From CAXWPM01 sp965206125 (GTDB lineage: Bacteria > Acidobacteriota > Terriglobia > 20CM-2-55-15), in the NCBI GenBank assembly GCA_965206125.1, contig CBDBIN010000046.1:682001-746000 (forward strand): a DNA stretch of 64,000 nt. The letters are read 5' to 3'. Positions 45,159 to 52,216 of the stretch are shown piece by piece. Numbering within the stretch: position 1 is the first letter of the stretch; every line of letters begins with the position of its first letter. The notes below the pieces were generated by a model. The model worked only from the letters and a program-made list of their open reading frames with translations. It had not been told where the DNA came from and ran no database searches. The position numbers and the translations under genes were made by a program.

Positions 45159-46322
45159 AGTGTATGCGGAAAGGGATGCGATTCGGTTTCACGGCGGCGG
45201 AGAAGGCGGAGGTATGGGATCGGTGGCGGCGAGGGGAATCTCTGCATGAGATCGGGCGAGCGTTTGGCAAGCTGTCATCGTCTGTATATTGTCAGCTGGC
45301 GCATACCGGAGGTATTCGTCCTCGACCACGACGACGGTCGAGGTTGGCTTTGAGCCTGTCGGAACGTGAGGAGATCTCCCGCGGGATCGCGGCCGAGCAG
45401 TCGTTGCGTTCGATCGCAGAGTGTCTGGGGCGTTCACCCTCGACGGTGAGCCGGGAGATCCAGCGCAATGGGGGCTATGATGACTACCGGGCGTCTGTCG
45501 CCGATGAACAGGCTTGGAACCGGGCCCGTCGCCCGAAGCGATGTCAGTTGGGTCGCCATCCGCGGTTACGGCGAATGGTGGCGAGGAAGCTCCGGCGGAA
45601 TTGGTCGCCCGAACAGATCGCCGGCTGGCTGAAGCGATCCTATCCAGAGGATGAGTCGTATCACGTGTCCCACGAGACGATCTATCGCAGCCTATTCGTG
45701 CAGGCGCGCGGGGTGTTTAAGAAAGAACTACTTAGACATCTGAGGTCGAGACGAACGATTCGTCGATCCCGACATTCCAGTCACAAAGGTCACGGGAAAG
45801 GGGATCTCGCCGATATCGTATCGATTCGTGAGCGCCCGGCCGAGGTCGAAGATCGTGCCGTTCCCGGTCACTGGGAGGGAGATCTGATAGTGGGATCGAA
45901 CAACACCTACATTGCGACCCTGGTCGAACGCCATACCCGTTACGTGATGTTGGTGAAAGTGTCGGATAAACAGACCAAGACCGTCGTGCCTGCACTGATC
46001 AAGCACGCGAAGAAACTACCGACCGAGCTGTATAAATCGCTGACCTGGGATCGCGGCAAGGAAATGGGAGATCATCGGCGGTTTACCCTGGCGACCGACA
46101 TCGACGTCTACTTCTGCGATCCGCAGAGTCCATGGCAACGTGGTTCCAATGAAAACACGAATGGCCTGCTCCGACAGTACTTCCCAAAGAGAACCGACTT
46201 ATCGGTGCACTCGCAGGCGCACCTGAACAAGGTGGCACGTGAGCTCAATGAACGGCCGCGTAAGACGCTGGAGTTTGAAACTCCAGCAGAACGATTCAAC
46301 GCTTGTGTTGCATCGATCGGTT
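45159..46322 (+). mobile_element. IS30-family insertion sequence
   Basis: A 1164-bp element flanked by a perfect 7-bp direct repeat GAGGTGG (45152-45158 and 46323-46329), the likely target duplication. It holds one transposase gene and nothing else. I see no convincing terminal inverted repeats by eye, so the exact ends may shift by a base or two. Insertion split the acyltransferase, and precise excision would restore it. Confidence 0.85.
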
Positions 46323-46324
46323 GA
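45164..46324 (+). CDS. IS30-family transposase
   Basis: 386 residues from ATG 45164; a GTG at 45155 would lie in the target duplication. N-terminal helix-turn-helix motifs (SLSEREEISRGIAAEQSLRS, then LGRSPSTVSREIQRNGG) are followed by the conserved NWSPEQIAGWLKR and SHETIYRSLF. The DDE catalytic core follows: Asp in GHWEGDLIVG, Asp in LTWDRGKEM and Glu in GSNENTNGLLRQYFPK. The C-terminus NERPRKTLEFETPAE is typical. The gene looks intact. Its stop codon is completed by the target-site bases, an unusually tight fit. Confidence 0.95.
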   Translation: MRKGMRFGFTAAEKAEVWDRWRRGESLHEIGRAFGKLSSSVYCQLAHTGGIRPRPRRRSRLALSLSEREEISRGIAAEQSLRSIAECLGRSPSTVSREIQRNGGYDDYRASVADEQAWNRARRPKRCQLGRHPRLRRMVARKLRRNWSPEQIAGWLKRSYPEDESYHVSHETIYRSLFVQARGVFKKELLRHLRSRRTIRRSRHSSHKGHGKGDLADIVSIRERPAEVEDRAVPGHWEGDLIVGSNNTYIATLVERHTRYVMLVKVSDKQTKTVVPALIKHAKKLPTELYKSLTWDRGKEMGDHRRFTLATDIDVYFCDPQSPWQRGSNENTNGLLRQYFPKRTDLSVHSQAHLNKVARELNERPRKTLEFETPAERFNACVASIG

Positions 46325-46707
46325 GGTGGCAGAGGAACTCGGCCATAGCTGCGTGCGTGCTTCAGGACGAAATGGGCCTTACGACTGGTTGCGAGACGTC
46401 CCGGCTACTGTCGGTGAAACACGCGGAACCGTTGACCCAGATGTACGAGAGGTTGACGAACAGGCAGGGCGTCCACTTTTGGAACCCTCATGATCTACTG
46501 TGCGAGTCAGATGTGTGTAGTTATGAGAAGGACGACCAGATCACCTATATCGACGCCGGGCACCTCAGTCAAGCCGCTTCCGTATCGCTGTATTCGGACT
46601 TCTGGAATTTCATCGATTCGCACAACCTCGCACTGCCAAGACGGGTTGACGGAATCGCGATGCCGCCAGACCAGTGAGTCAAACCATGCCAGGCGGGATT
46701 GCGAAAT

Positions 46708-48053
46708 TTAAACGTCGTGGAAGTAAGGGCCGAGAACGCTTCGGTATGTCTGGTCCCTACCCGGTCGCCGAAGAACGTCAGGGAATGGCAGCTTCTTGTA
46801 GGAGTCTTGAAGTTCGAGCGTAAGTGCACTGTACACGCCATAGAAAATAAGTCGGGGTTTCGTGCTGGGCATGATTCCTCGGTGCAGGCAGTAGTTGTCG
46901 TTGCAGAACGCCGATCCCGCGAGTCCGACATCAAGTCATATTCGTCCGGGTCGAACACGCTTTCGATGTACCCGCTCGGGGGGCGGGCCTGATTGAACAA
47001 GCTCGCAGGAATGCCACGCCGCTTCAGCCGGTCCTGCACCCAGCGCACGTCGGCGGATCGCGGGATGTATTGGTGGGCTCCGTCCTCCATCCGTTCGATG
47101 TCCGTCAAGTAAATGAACACTGAGACCGACTTGAGATCGTTCACGTCCCGATGGAAGTGGGAGACATTGCCGGCTTCTTCCCTCGGGAAAGTCCAGAACA
47201 GATTGATGATACTCAGCGTCGGAACGGTGCCGATGTACTCACTGATGGGTTCGATCAGGCCATCATCGAGCAACGCCGGCAGAATATGAGGACAGTTCAG
47301 GATGGTTTCCCGAGAATACGACGCGTATTGTGCACCAGAACGTTCGCAGTCTTCCAGGGTCTGTTCCCCAAGCCCATAAGCAAAGTAGTGAGCACCCTTT
47401 ACTTTTCGGGTCCTGAGGTAGGCGTGAACGTCCTGTATCTGTTGTTCGGTGAGCATAGAACCCAACCGAAGCATTCGCCCGTCAACCAAAGTCGTCGGCA
47501 TGGACGATTCGGTCTTGCCCACATAAGGGAACCGCTCATTCTTGACCTGCGCACTGATCTCAGCCGCCTCCTTTCGAATGTCGGAAGCAATCATGTTCGT
47601 GAGGACGGGGCGGTAGACGAAGGCTTCGTCGGTGTTGTCAACAGCATGACGAACGGCCAGTCGAATCCAGTCAAAGTCTCGTCGCCGTTCGACGCTCCGG
47701 GCAATTCGGTACAGGAAGAATTTCTTTGCCAAGAGATCCCGAGGCGCAAGAGCTCGCGATAGACAGGAAATCAGTTTGTCGACGCTCCGACGGGTCAGAG
47801 GTATCCACAGCAGCATGCAAAGGTGGAGCTTCTCCGCGATCCCGACGTCCGAATTCCTGATCGCGGCGATGGCCTGGCTCGTCTGAACAACCCTGACGAT
47901 GAGCGACTGGATACGAAAGCGATATGCTGAGAGTAGTGGCATCACGGGAACTATAAAGTCAACGAGCGCGGCTGACAAGGCGGGCAGACTCGAGTGTCCG
48001 AGCTGAAGGTCAGCGGACTCCGTGCTCTTACTCGGAGCAAGTCTAACGGGCAC
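46708..48053 (-). pseudogene. Phytanoyl-CoA-dioxygenase-like Fe(II)/2OG protein, one-base frameshift
   Basis: The first frame from 48053 encodes a leader of about 250 residues and then a dioxygenase core. The metal HxD motif is in NVSHFHRDVNDLKSVSVFIY, followed by EDGAHQYIPRSAD. After EYDLM (46929-46931) one base is missing. The -1 frame then reads VGLAGSAFCNDNYCLHRGIM and PSTKPRLIFYGVYS, the distal His and 2-oxoglutarate Arg, and ends at TAA 46708-46710 (GPYFHDV). In the unshifted frame the protein would run over the neighbouring acyltransferase end. The role is unknown, probably hydroxylation linked to surface glycan or lipid. Its start overlaps the end of comM by 11 nt. Confidence 0.75.
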
Positions 48054-49560
48054 GGTCGGTCTCGAGAGTCCGATACCTCACGGCTTCAGACAAATGCTCC
48101 GCCCTGATGTCAGTTGCCCCCTCCATGTCCGCAATCGTACGGGCGACCTTGAGGATGCGGCCGTAACCGCGCGCAGAGATGCCGAGCCGCTTAACAGCCT
48201 TCTCCATGATCCTTTCGGAGTTTGCATCGAGCCGGCACTCCGTCCGGATTCGATCCGTCGATAGCTTGGCGTTCGTTACGCCCTGCCGCGTGAGCTGGGC
48301 GATCCGCGTCCGTTCTACGCGTTCCCGGATGACGGACGAGGACTCGGACGCTTCATCACTCCGGATCTCCCGGTACGATACCGCCGGCACTTCGACCTGG
48401 ATGTCGATGCGGTCCAGCAGCGGTCCGGAGATCTTCCCTCGATAAGCCTGGATCTGGCGCGGCGTGCAGATGCACTCCCGGCCCGGGTCGGTCTGATACC
48501 CGCATGGGCACGGGTTCATCGCAGCCACGAGGACGAAGGAGGCAGGGAACTCCAGGGTTTGTTGGGCCCGTGTGATCGACACTCGCTCTTCTTCGAGCGG
48601 CTGACGCAGCACCTCGAGTGCATGACGCGGGAATTCCGGCAGCTCGTCGAGAAACAGGACACCGTTATGGGCCAGGCTGACCTCTCCGGGGCGGGGAACC
48701 GATCCGCCCCCGGCAAGTCCGGCGTAGGATGTCGTGTGGTGTGGTGCCCGGAACGGCCGTTCGGTGATCAGACCACACCGTGACAGTAGGCCGGTGCAGG
48801 AATGAATTCGCGTCGTCTCCAGGCTTTCGTCAAGCGTCATCGGTGGGATCACCGACGGGATGCGTCTGGCCAGCATCGTCTTGCCCGACCCCGGCGGTCC
48901 TATCATCAGGATGTTGTGGGCGCCGGTGACGGCGACCTCCATGGCTCGCCTGGCGTGTTGCTGCCCCCGCACATCGCGGAAATCCTCAGCATGTGGCCCG
49001 ATTTGGTCAGTCTTCGCTTTGCGGTCGACCGAGAACGGTTGCGTCAACACATCGCCCCGCAGGTGCGCGACGGTTTCCGCGAGGGTCTTCACCGGATATA
49101 CCGACAGACCCTCGACGAGGGCCGCCTCTTCCGCGTTTTCGGCTGGCGCGATAAGGTGGGCTGTACCCTGGAGGCGCGCCATCATGGCGATCGCGAGGGC
49201 CCCCCGGACCGGCCGTAGACGGCCGTCGAGGGACAGCTCGCCGATCATGACCTGATCGCGGGCGGCCTCGCCCACCAGGCCGACTGCCCCGAGGATTCCG
49301 ACCGCCATCGGCAGGTCGAACGCCGAGCCTTCCTTCCGTATGGTTGCGGGGGCCAGGTTGATCGTTGTTTGCCGAAAGGGGAAGTCGAAGCCGCTGTTTC
49401 GAATCGCAGCGGCGATCCGTGCGCGTGACTCACGGACCGCCGTGTCGGGTAGACCGACGATCAGGATCTCTCCGTTACCGCCGCTTGAAATGTGAACTTC
49501 GACTTCGACCAGAGACGCATCGATGCCGCAAACAGCACCACTTCGGGTCGTAAAGAGCAT
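48043..49560 (-). CDS. comM: YifB/ComM-family magnesium-chelatase-like AAA ATPase
   Basis: A 505-residue protein. The N-terminal Lon-protease-like fold (VEVHISSGGNGEILIVGLPD) is followed by the AAA+ core with Walker A MIGPPGSGKTMLARRIP and Walker B FLDELPEF, a Cys-rich insert CPCGYQTDPGRECICTP and the C-terminal Mg_chelatase_C domain. ComM in other bacteria is a branch-migration helicase for natural transformation and recombination. Start ATG 49560 gives the family N-terminus MLFTTRSGAVCGIDA-like. Length is normal. Confidence 0.94.
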   Translation of the reverse strand: MLFTTRSGAVCGIDASLVEVEVHISSGGNGEILIVGLPDTAVRESRARIAAAIRNSGFDFPFRQTTINLAPATIRKEGSAFDLPMAVGILGAVGLVGEAARDQVMIGELSLDGRLRPVRGALAIAMMARLQGTAHLIAPAENAEEAALVEGLSVYPVKTLAETVAHLRGDVLTQPFSVDRKAKTDQIGPHAEDFRDVRGQQHARRAMEVAVTGAHNILMIGPPGSGKTMLARRIPSVIPPMTLDESLETTRIHSCTGLLSRCGLITERPFRAPHHTTSYAGLAGGGSVPRPGEVSLAHNGVLFLDELPEFPRHALEVLRQPLEEERVSITRAQQTLEFPASFVLVAAMNPCPCGYQTDPGRECICTPRQIQAYRGKISGPLLDRIDIQVEVPAVSYREIRSDEASESSSVIRERVERTRIAQLTRQGVTNAKLSTDRIRTECRLDANSERIMEKAVKRLGISARGYGRILKVARTIADMEGATDIRAEHLSEAVRYRTLETDRAR

Positions 49561-49623
49561 GAGTTGTTGGGGGTCCTCGGAAAGGAAGGGCAGAACCAGT
49601 GTAGCGGCGAGGGGGCGTCGGAG

Positions 49624-50019
49624 CTAGAGAGAAATCTGAACTCGATGGGTCGTCATCCAATTGCGGGCTCTGCGTTTGATGAAGGCCTTCACGGGGTACC
49701 GCGTCGGCGGGAACAGAAGAATGAGGCCGGCGATGTCGGTCAGAAGGCCGGGGGTCAGCAGAACGACACCGGCGACGAGGACCAGCACGCCGTCGAACAG
49801 CTGTTCGGTTGGCATCTGCCCGGTCCGGAAGTCATTCTGGATGCGGGACAGGATGCGCAAGCCCTCCATGCGGGCCAGAAAAGCACCGAGAACACCGGTA
49901 CCGAAAATCAGCATCAGCGTCTCGATCGTGCCCAGCCGTCTCCCGATTTCTATCAGGAGCGCGAATTCCGCGATAGGCACGAGGATGAACAGCGACAGCA
50001 GGATACCGAATAGTTTCAT
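49624..50019 (-). CDS. fxsA: FxsA-family membrane protein
   Basis: A 131-residue inner-membrane protein with the FxsA pattern: MKLFGILLSLFILVPIAEFA, VLGAFLARMEGLRILSRIQ and VLLTPGLLTDIAGLILLFPP. The C-terminus is basic. FxsA is known in Escherichia coli for relieving phage T7 exclusion by F; its general function is unclear. The ATG lies 6 nt after a TATCAT box shared with the divergent small gene, suggesting a leaderless message. Confidence 0.9.
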   Translation of the reverse strand: MKLFGILLSLFILVPIAEFALLIEIGRRLGTIETLMLIFGTGVLGAFLARMEGLRILSRIQNDFRTGQMPTEQLFDGVLVLVAGVVLLTPGLLTDIAGLILLFPPTRYPVKAFIKRRARNWMTTHRVQISL

Positions 50020-50024
50020 AGACT

Positions 50025-50031
50025 TATGATA
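50025..50031. promoter_or_regulatory. Symmetric divergent -10 element (TATGATA)
   Basis: TATGAT on the plus strand (50025-50030) and TATCAT on the minus strand (50031-50026) overlap. The fxsA ATG (50019) is 6 nt beyond the minus box; the plus GTG (50042) is 11 nt beyond the plus box. This repeats the layout seen at 3109-3116. Confidence 0.45.
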
Positions 50032-50041
50032 GCATGGCAGC

Positions 50042-50266
50042 GTGAGACAGCTGGCGATACTGACTGCTCTGATCCGCTATTACCCACGGATTCTGCCTGA
50101 CGGGTGGTCCCGCCGATTCCCCTTCTTCCCGGCCCCACGCCGAAAGTACGTTCGATGGCGCCTCGAGACTGCCTACGGGCAAAACCGCCCGGCCTGGGGC
50201 ACTATTTTCAGGGACATCTGGCAGTTTGGTGGCTGGCTGGCCGATATGGACGAACACCATCCATGA
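50042..50266 (+). CDS. Small conserved-looking protein, unknown function
   Basis: 74 residues from GTG 50042 (MRQLAILTALIRYYPRILPD at the start, WQFGGWLADMDEHHP at the end), rich in Trp, Arg and Tyr. Its stop overlaps the NUDIX gene start as ATGA (50263-50266), which supports real translation. A divergent symmetric -10 element lies just upstream. I do not recognise the family. Confidence 0.6.
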   Translation: MRQLAILTALIRYYPRILPDGWSRRFPFFPAPRRKYVRWRLETAYGQNRPAWGTIFRDIWQFGGWLADMDEHHP

Positions 50267-50652
50267 CCCTATTGTCAAAGCGATCCGTCGCCCTGATCAT
50301 CAGGAACGGTGATCAGATTCTGACCGTCCGGCGTCCCGATGACGATGAGGAGCTACCGGGAGTCTGGGGCCTGCCTGCGGGCTCGTTCGATGGGTCAGAG
50401 ACCCTTGAGGACGTCGTCGCACGGATCGGCCGTGACAAACTCGGTGTCGAACTTATCCCGGTGAAACAGCTCACATCTGGCAACCAGGATCGCCCGGGTT
50501 ACTCCATCGCAATGCAGCTGATCGAAGCCGCCATGGTGGGCGACCCGCATCATCGGGAATGGAAATGGGACTCCGTGGAAGTCCTCCGGGACGGAGCCGG
50601 GAAGGGTTCACTCTGCTGCGCACTCGCCCTGGAGACGGCGGGACGCTCCTGA
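50263..50652 (+). CDS. NUDIX-fold protein with degenerate catalytic box
   Basis: 129 residues from ATG 50263 (MTLLSKRSVALIIRNGDQIL). The fold pattern and length match MutT-like hydrolases, and ELPGVWGLPAGSFDGSET leads into the NUDIX box. The box should read G-x5-E-x7-R-E-U-x-E-E-x-G-U, but here the second part is ARIGRDKLGVEL. The Glu after Arg is Ile, and the Glu pair is Asp-Lys. Metal-dependent hydrolysis is therefore doubtful, and a binding or regulatory role is possible. It is coupled to the 74-residue gene and followed by a strong terminator. Confidence 0.8.
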   Translation: MTLLSKRSVALIIRNGDQILTVRRPDDDEELPGVWGLPAGSFDGSETLEDVVARIGRDKLGVELIPVKQLTSGNQDRPGYSIAMQLIEAAMVGDPHHREWKWDSVEVLRDGAGKGSLCCALALETAGRS

Positions 50653-50670
50653 AGTGTCCCCACAAATGAA

Positions 50671-50694
50671 AAAGCCCTCGTTTCCGAGGGCTTT
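50671..50694 (+). terminator. Rho-independent terminator after the NUDIX gene
   Basis: AAAGCCCTCG (50671-50680) pairs perfectly with CGAGGGCTTT (50685-50694) over a TTTC loop, with A-rich upstream flank. It works in plus orientation and could also act in reverse. Confidence 0.85.
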
Positions 50695-50699
50695 GAGCT

Positions 50700-50971
50700 T
50701 CCTGTTTATGATTGCTTTTCTCAGCCAGGGACGGTATCGGAAAAGTGTCTCTTAATCCAGGAAGCTCGCTTTTCTTTAGCTCCGTCTTTCATGACAGTAG
50801 ACGCTGACACCGCGGTCAAAAATACGTCTTTCCTGAATTATTTGCAGATATTTCAGAATTGAGTTTATTTTGGCCTTGTTTTCTTACGTTTAAGCGCAAG
50901 CGGAGAGGAAGGAACTGGTGGAGAATTTGAGGGGGTGCCGGTGAAGGATGGCCAGAGACAGTTCGTTGACA
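50700..50971. other. Non-coding A+T-rich stretch with a palindrome at 50833-50856
   Basis: No gene is supported. It contains an imperfect 24-bp palindrome CTGAATTATTTGCAGATATTTCAG-like centre (20 of 24 positions symmetric; key ends CTGAA and TTCAG). Part of the stretch is markedly A+T-rich compared with the neighbours. It may hold a promoter or protein-binding site, but no product of this region is identifiable. Confidence 0.4.
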
Positions 50972-51085
50972 AGCAGCCCGTGGCAAGAGTCTGATGGCCC
51001 GCGTTACGGCGACGTCGCCGTAACCCTTTGGGCGCATGGGGGTTCGGAGGCGAATACTTCGTTCGGACTCCTGCCACGGGCTGCT
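50972..51085. repeat. Nested inverted repeat at the 3' end of fabH
   Basis: Outer arms 50972-50991 and 51066-51085 are 20-nt inverted copies with one mismatch. Inside lies a perfect 22-bp palindrome (51003-51024, core GGCGACGTCGCC). The right outer arm reaches into the fabH stop codon. No T-run follows, so it is not a standard terminator. Confidence 0.8.
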
Positions 51086-52082
51086 AGCGACCCCATCGGA
51101 GCAGAACGGCCCCCCAGGTGAAACCCGCCCCGAAACTTGCCAGAAGAACGATGTCCCCTTCGACGATCTGCTTGCTCGCATCGGCCTCGGACAGGCAGAT
51201 GGGGATCGTGCCCGCTGTCGTGTTGGCATATCGATCGATGTTGAGCGAAACCCGGGATTCATCGAGGCCCAACTTCCCGGCGACCGACTTGATGATGCGC
51301 AGGTTGGCCTGGTGCGGCACGTAAAGTTTTACATCGTCGATCGTGAGTCCGTTCCGTGCCAGAATCCGTTCCGACACCTCGACCATGCCCTTCACCGCGT
51401 TCTTGAAGACGTTACGGCCGTCCTGGTGGACATAGTGCATCTTCTTGGCGACGGTTTCTTCGGTCGTCGGGTTCAGACTACCGCCGGCAGGCATGTAAAG
51501 GAACTTCCCCCCGCCTCCGTCGCTGTGCAGGGTCCAGTCCAGCAGCCCACTCGTGCCGTCGGTCGGTTCCAGTAGCGCCGCTCCAGCACCGTCGCCAAAG
51601 AGGATGCATGTGGCGCGATCCTCGAAATCGATGATCGAACTCATCACATCGGCGCCGACGACGAGTACTCTCTCGTGACGGCCGGTTGCGATGAACTGAG
51701 CTCCCGTCGTCAAGGCATAAATGAAGCCCGAGCACGCCCCGAGAAGGTCGAAACCCCAAGCGTTCCGGGCGCCGAGCTTCTCCTGGAGCACGCAGGCAGT
51801 CGACGGAAAGAACATATCAGGCGTTACGGTGGCGACGATGATCAGGTCGATGTCTTCCGCGTCGATCCCCCGCGTTTCGAGAACCTTGCGTGAGGCTTCC
51901 AGGGCGAGATCGCTCGTCGCCATTCCGGGGTCGACGAGTCTTCGTTCGCGGATTCCAGTTCGGTCGAAAATCCACTGGTCGGTGGTATCGACCATCGATT
52001 CCAAGTCCATGTTGGTCAGCCGGCGCTCGGGGAGGTAGTGCGCGATGGCCGCGACGGTGGCTCTCTTGTCAGGCAAATTCAA
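51084..52082 (-). CDS. fabH: Beta-ketoacyl-ACP synthase III
   Basis: A 332-residue condensing enzyme that starts fatty-acid synthesis from acetyl-CoA and malonyl-ACP. The catalytic triad is visible: Cys117 in DLLGACSGF, His in LYVPHQANLRII and Asn in RYANTTAGTIP. GIRERR and FGDGAGAALLE are typical. Length is normal. It stands alone on this strand, divergent from ispH, with a nested inverted repeat right after its stop. Confidence 0.96.
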   Translation of the reverse strand: MNLPDKRATVAAIAHYLPERRLTNMDLESMVDTTDQWIFDRTGIRERRLVDPGMATSDLALEASRKVLETRGIDAEDIDLIIVATVTPDMFFPSTACVLQEKLGARNAWGFDLLGACSGFIYALTTGAQFIATGRHERVLVVGADVMSSIIDFEDRATCILFGDGAGAALLEPTDGTSGLLDWTLHSDGGGGKFLYMPAGGSLNPTTEETVAKKMHYVHQDGRNVFKNAVKGMVEVSERILARNGLTIDDVKLYVPHQANLRIIKSVAGKLGLDESRVSLNIDRYANTTAGTIPICLSEADASKQIVEGDIVLLASFGAGFTWGAVLLRWGR

Positions 52083-52201
52083 AACTCCAGCGGGCTCGGC
52101 CCGCGACGCTTTCAGTATGCCAGAGCATCCGCTATTTCGTGATCAAGACCACGGAGAACTCCGGGCAAGCAACCCCGAAAATAGCCCTACAGGGGGTGTG
52201 C

Positions 52202-52207
52202 TACAAT
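52202..52207 (+). promoter_or_regulatory. Candidate -10 box of ispH
   Basis: TACAAT lies 9 nt before the ispH ATG (52217), which would leave a 5' leader of only a few bases. No -35 consensus is seen at 16-18 nt. Confidence 0.35.
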
Positions 52208-52216
52208 CGTTGACTG

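Larger units (their letters stand above)
43242..46677 (+). pseudogene. OafA-like acyltransferase with SGNH domain, split by an IS30 element
   Basis: The 5' part (43242 to about 45158) encodes an acyltransferase-3 domain with about ten membrane segments (KRRNDIDGLRAIAVLAVIVS, GVDVFFVISGYVV, FYARRIRRILPAL, SLGAEEQFYAVFPF) and the start of a SGNH domain (FVIGDSHAAAHMP). The 3' part (46330-46677) is the SGNH end, with the catalytic Asp-His motif YIDAGHLSQAAS. Removing the IS plus one 7-bp duplicate (1171 bp) restores one frame of 754 codons (KRKRW joined to QRNSAIAACV). Such proteins O-acetylate surface polysaccharides. In the present form the membrane domain could be made, but without an intact SGNH esterase/transferase part. 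Confidence 0.88.

Noticed and set aside
50700..51085. tRNA, tmRNA, SRP RNA or 6S RNA in the gap before fabH
   Set aside because: No T-loop, SRP tetraloop region or tmRNA ends were found. The structure is an inverted repeat of unknown type.
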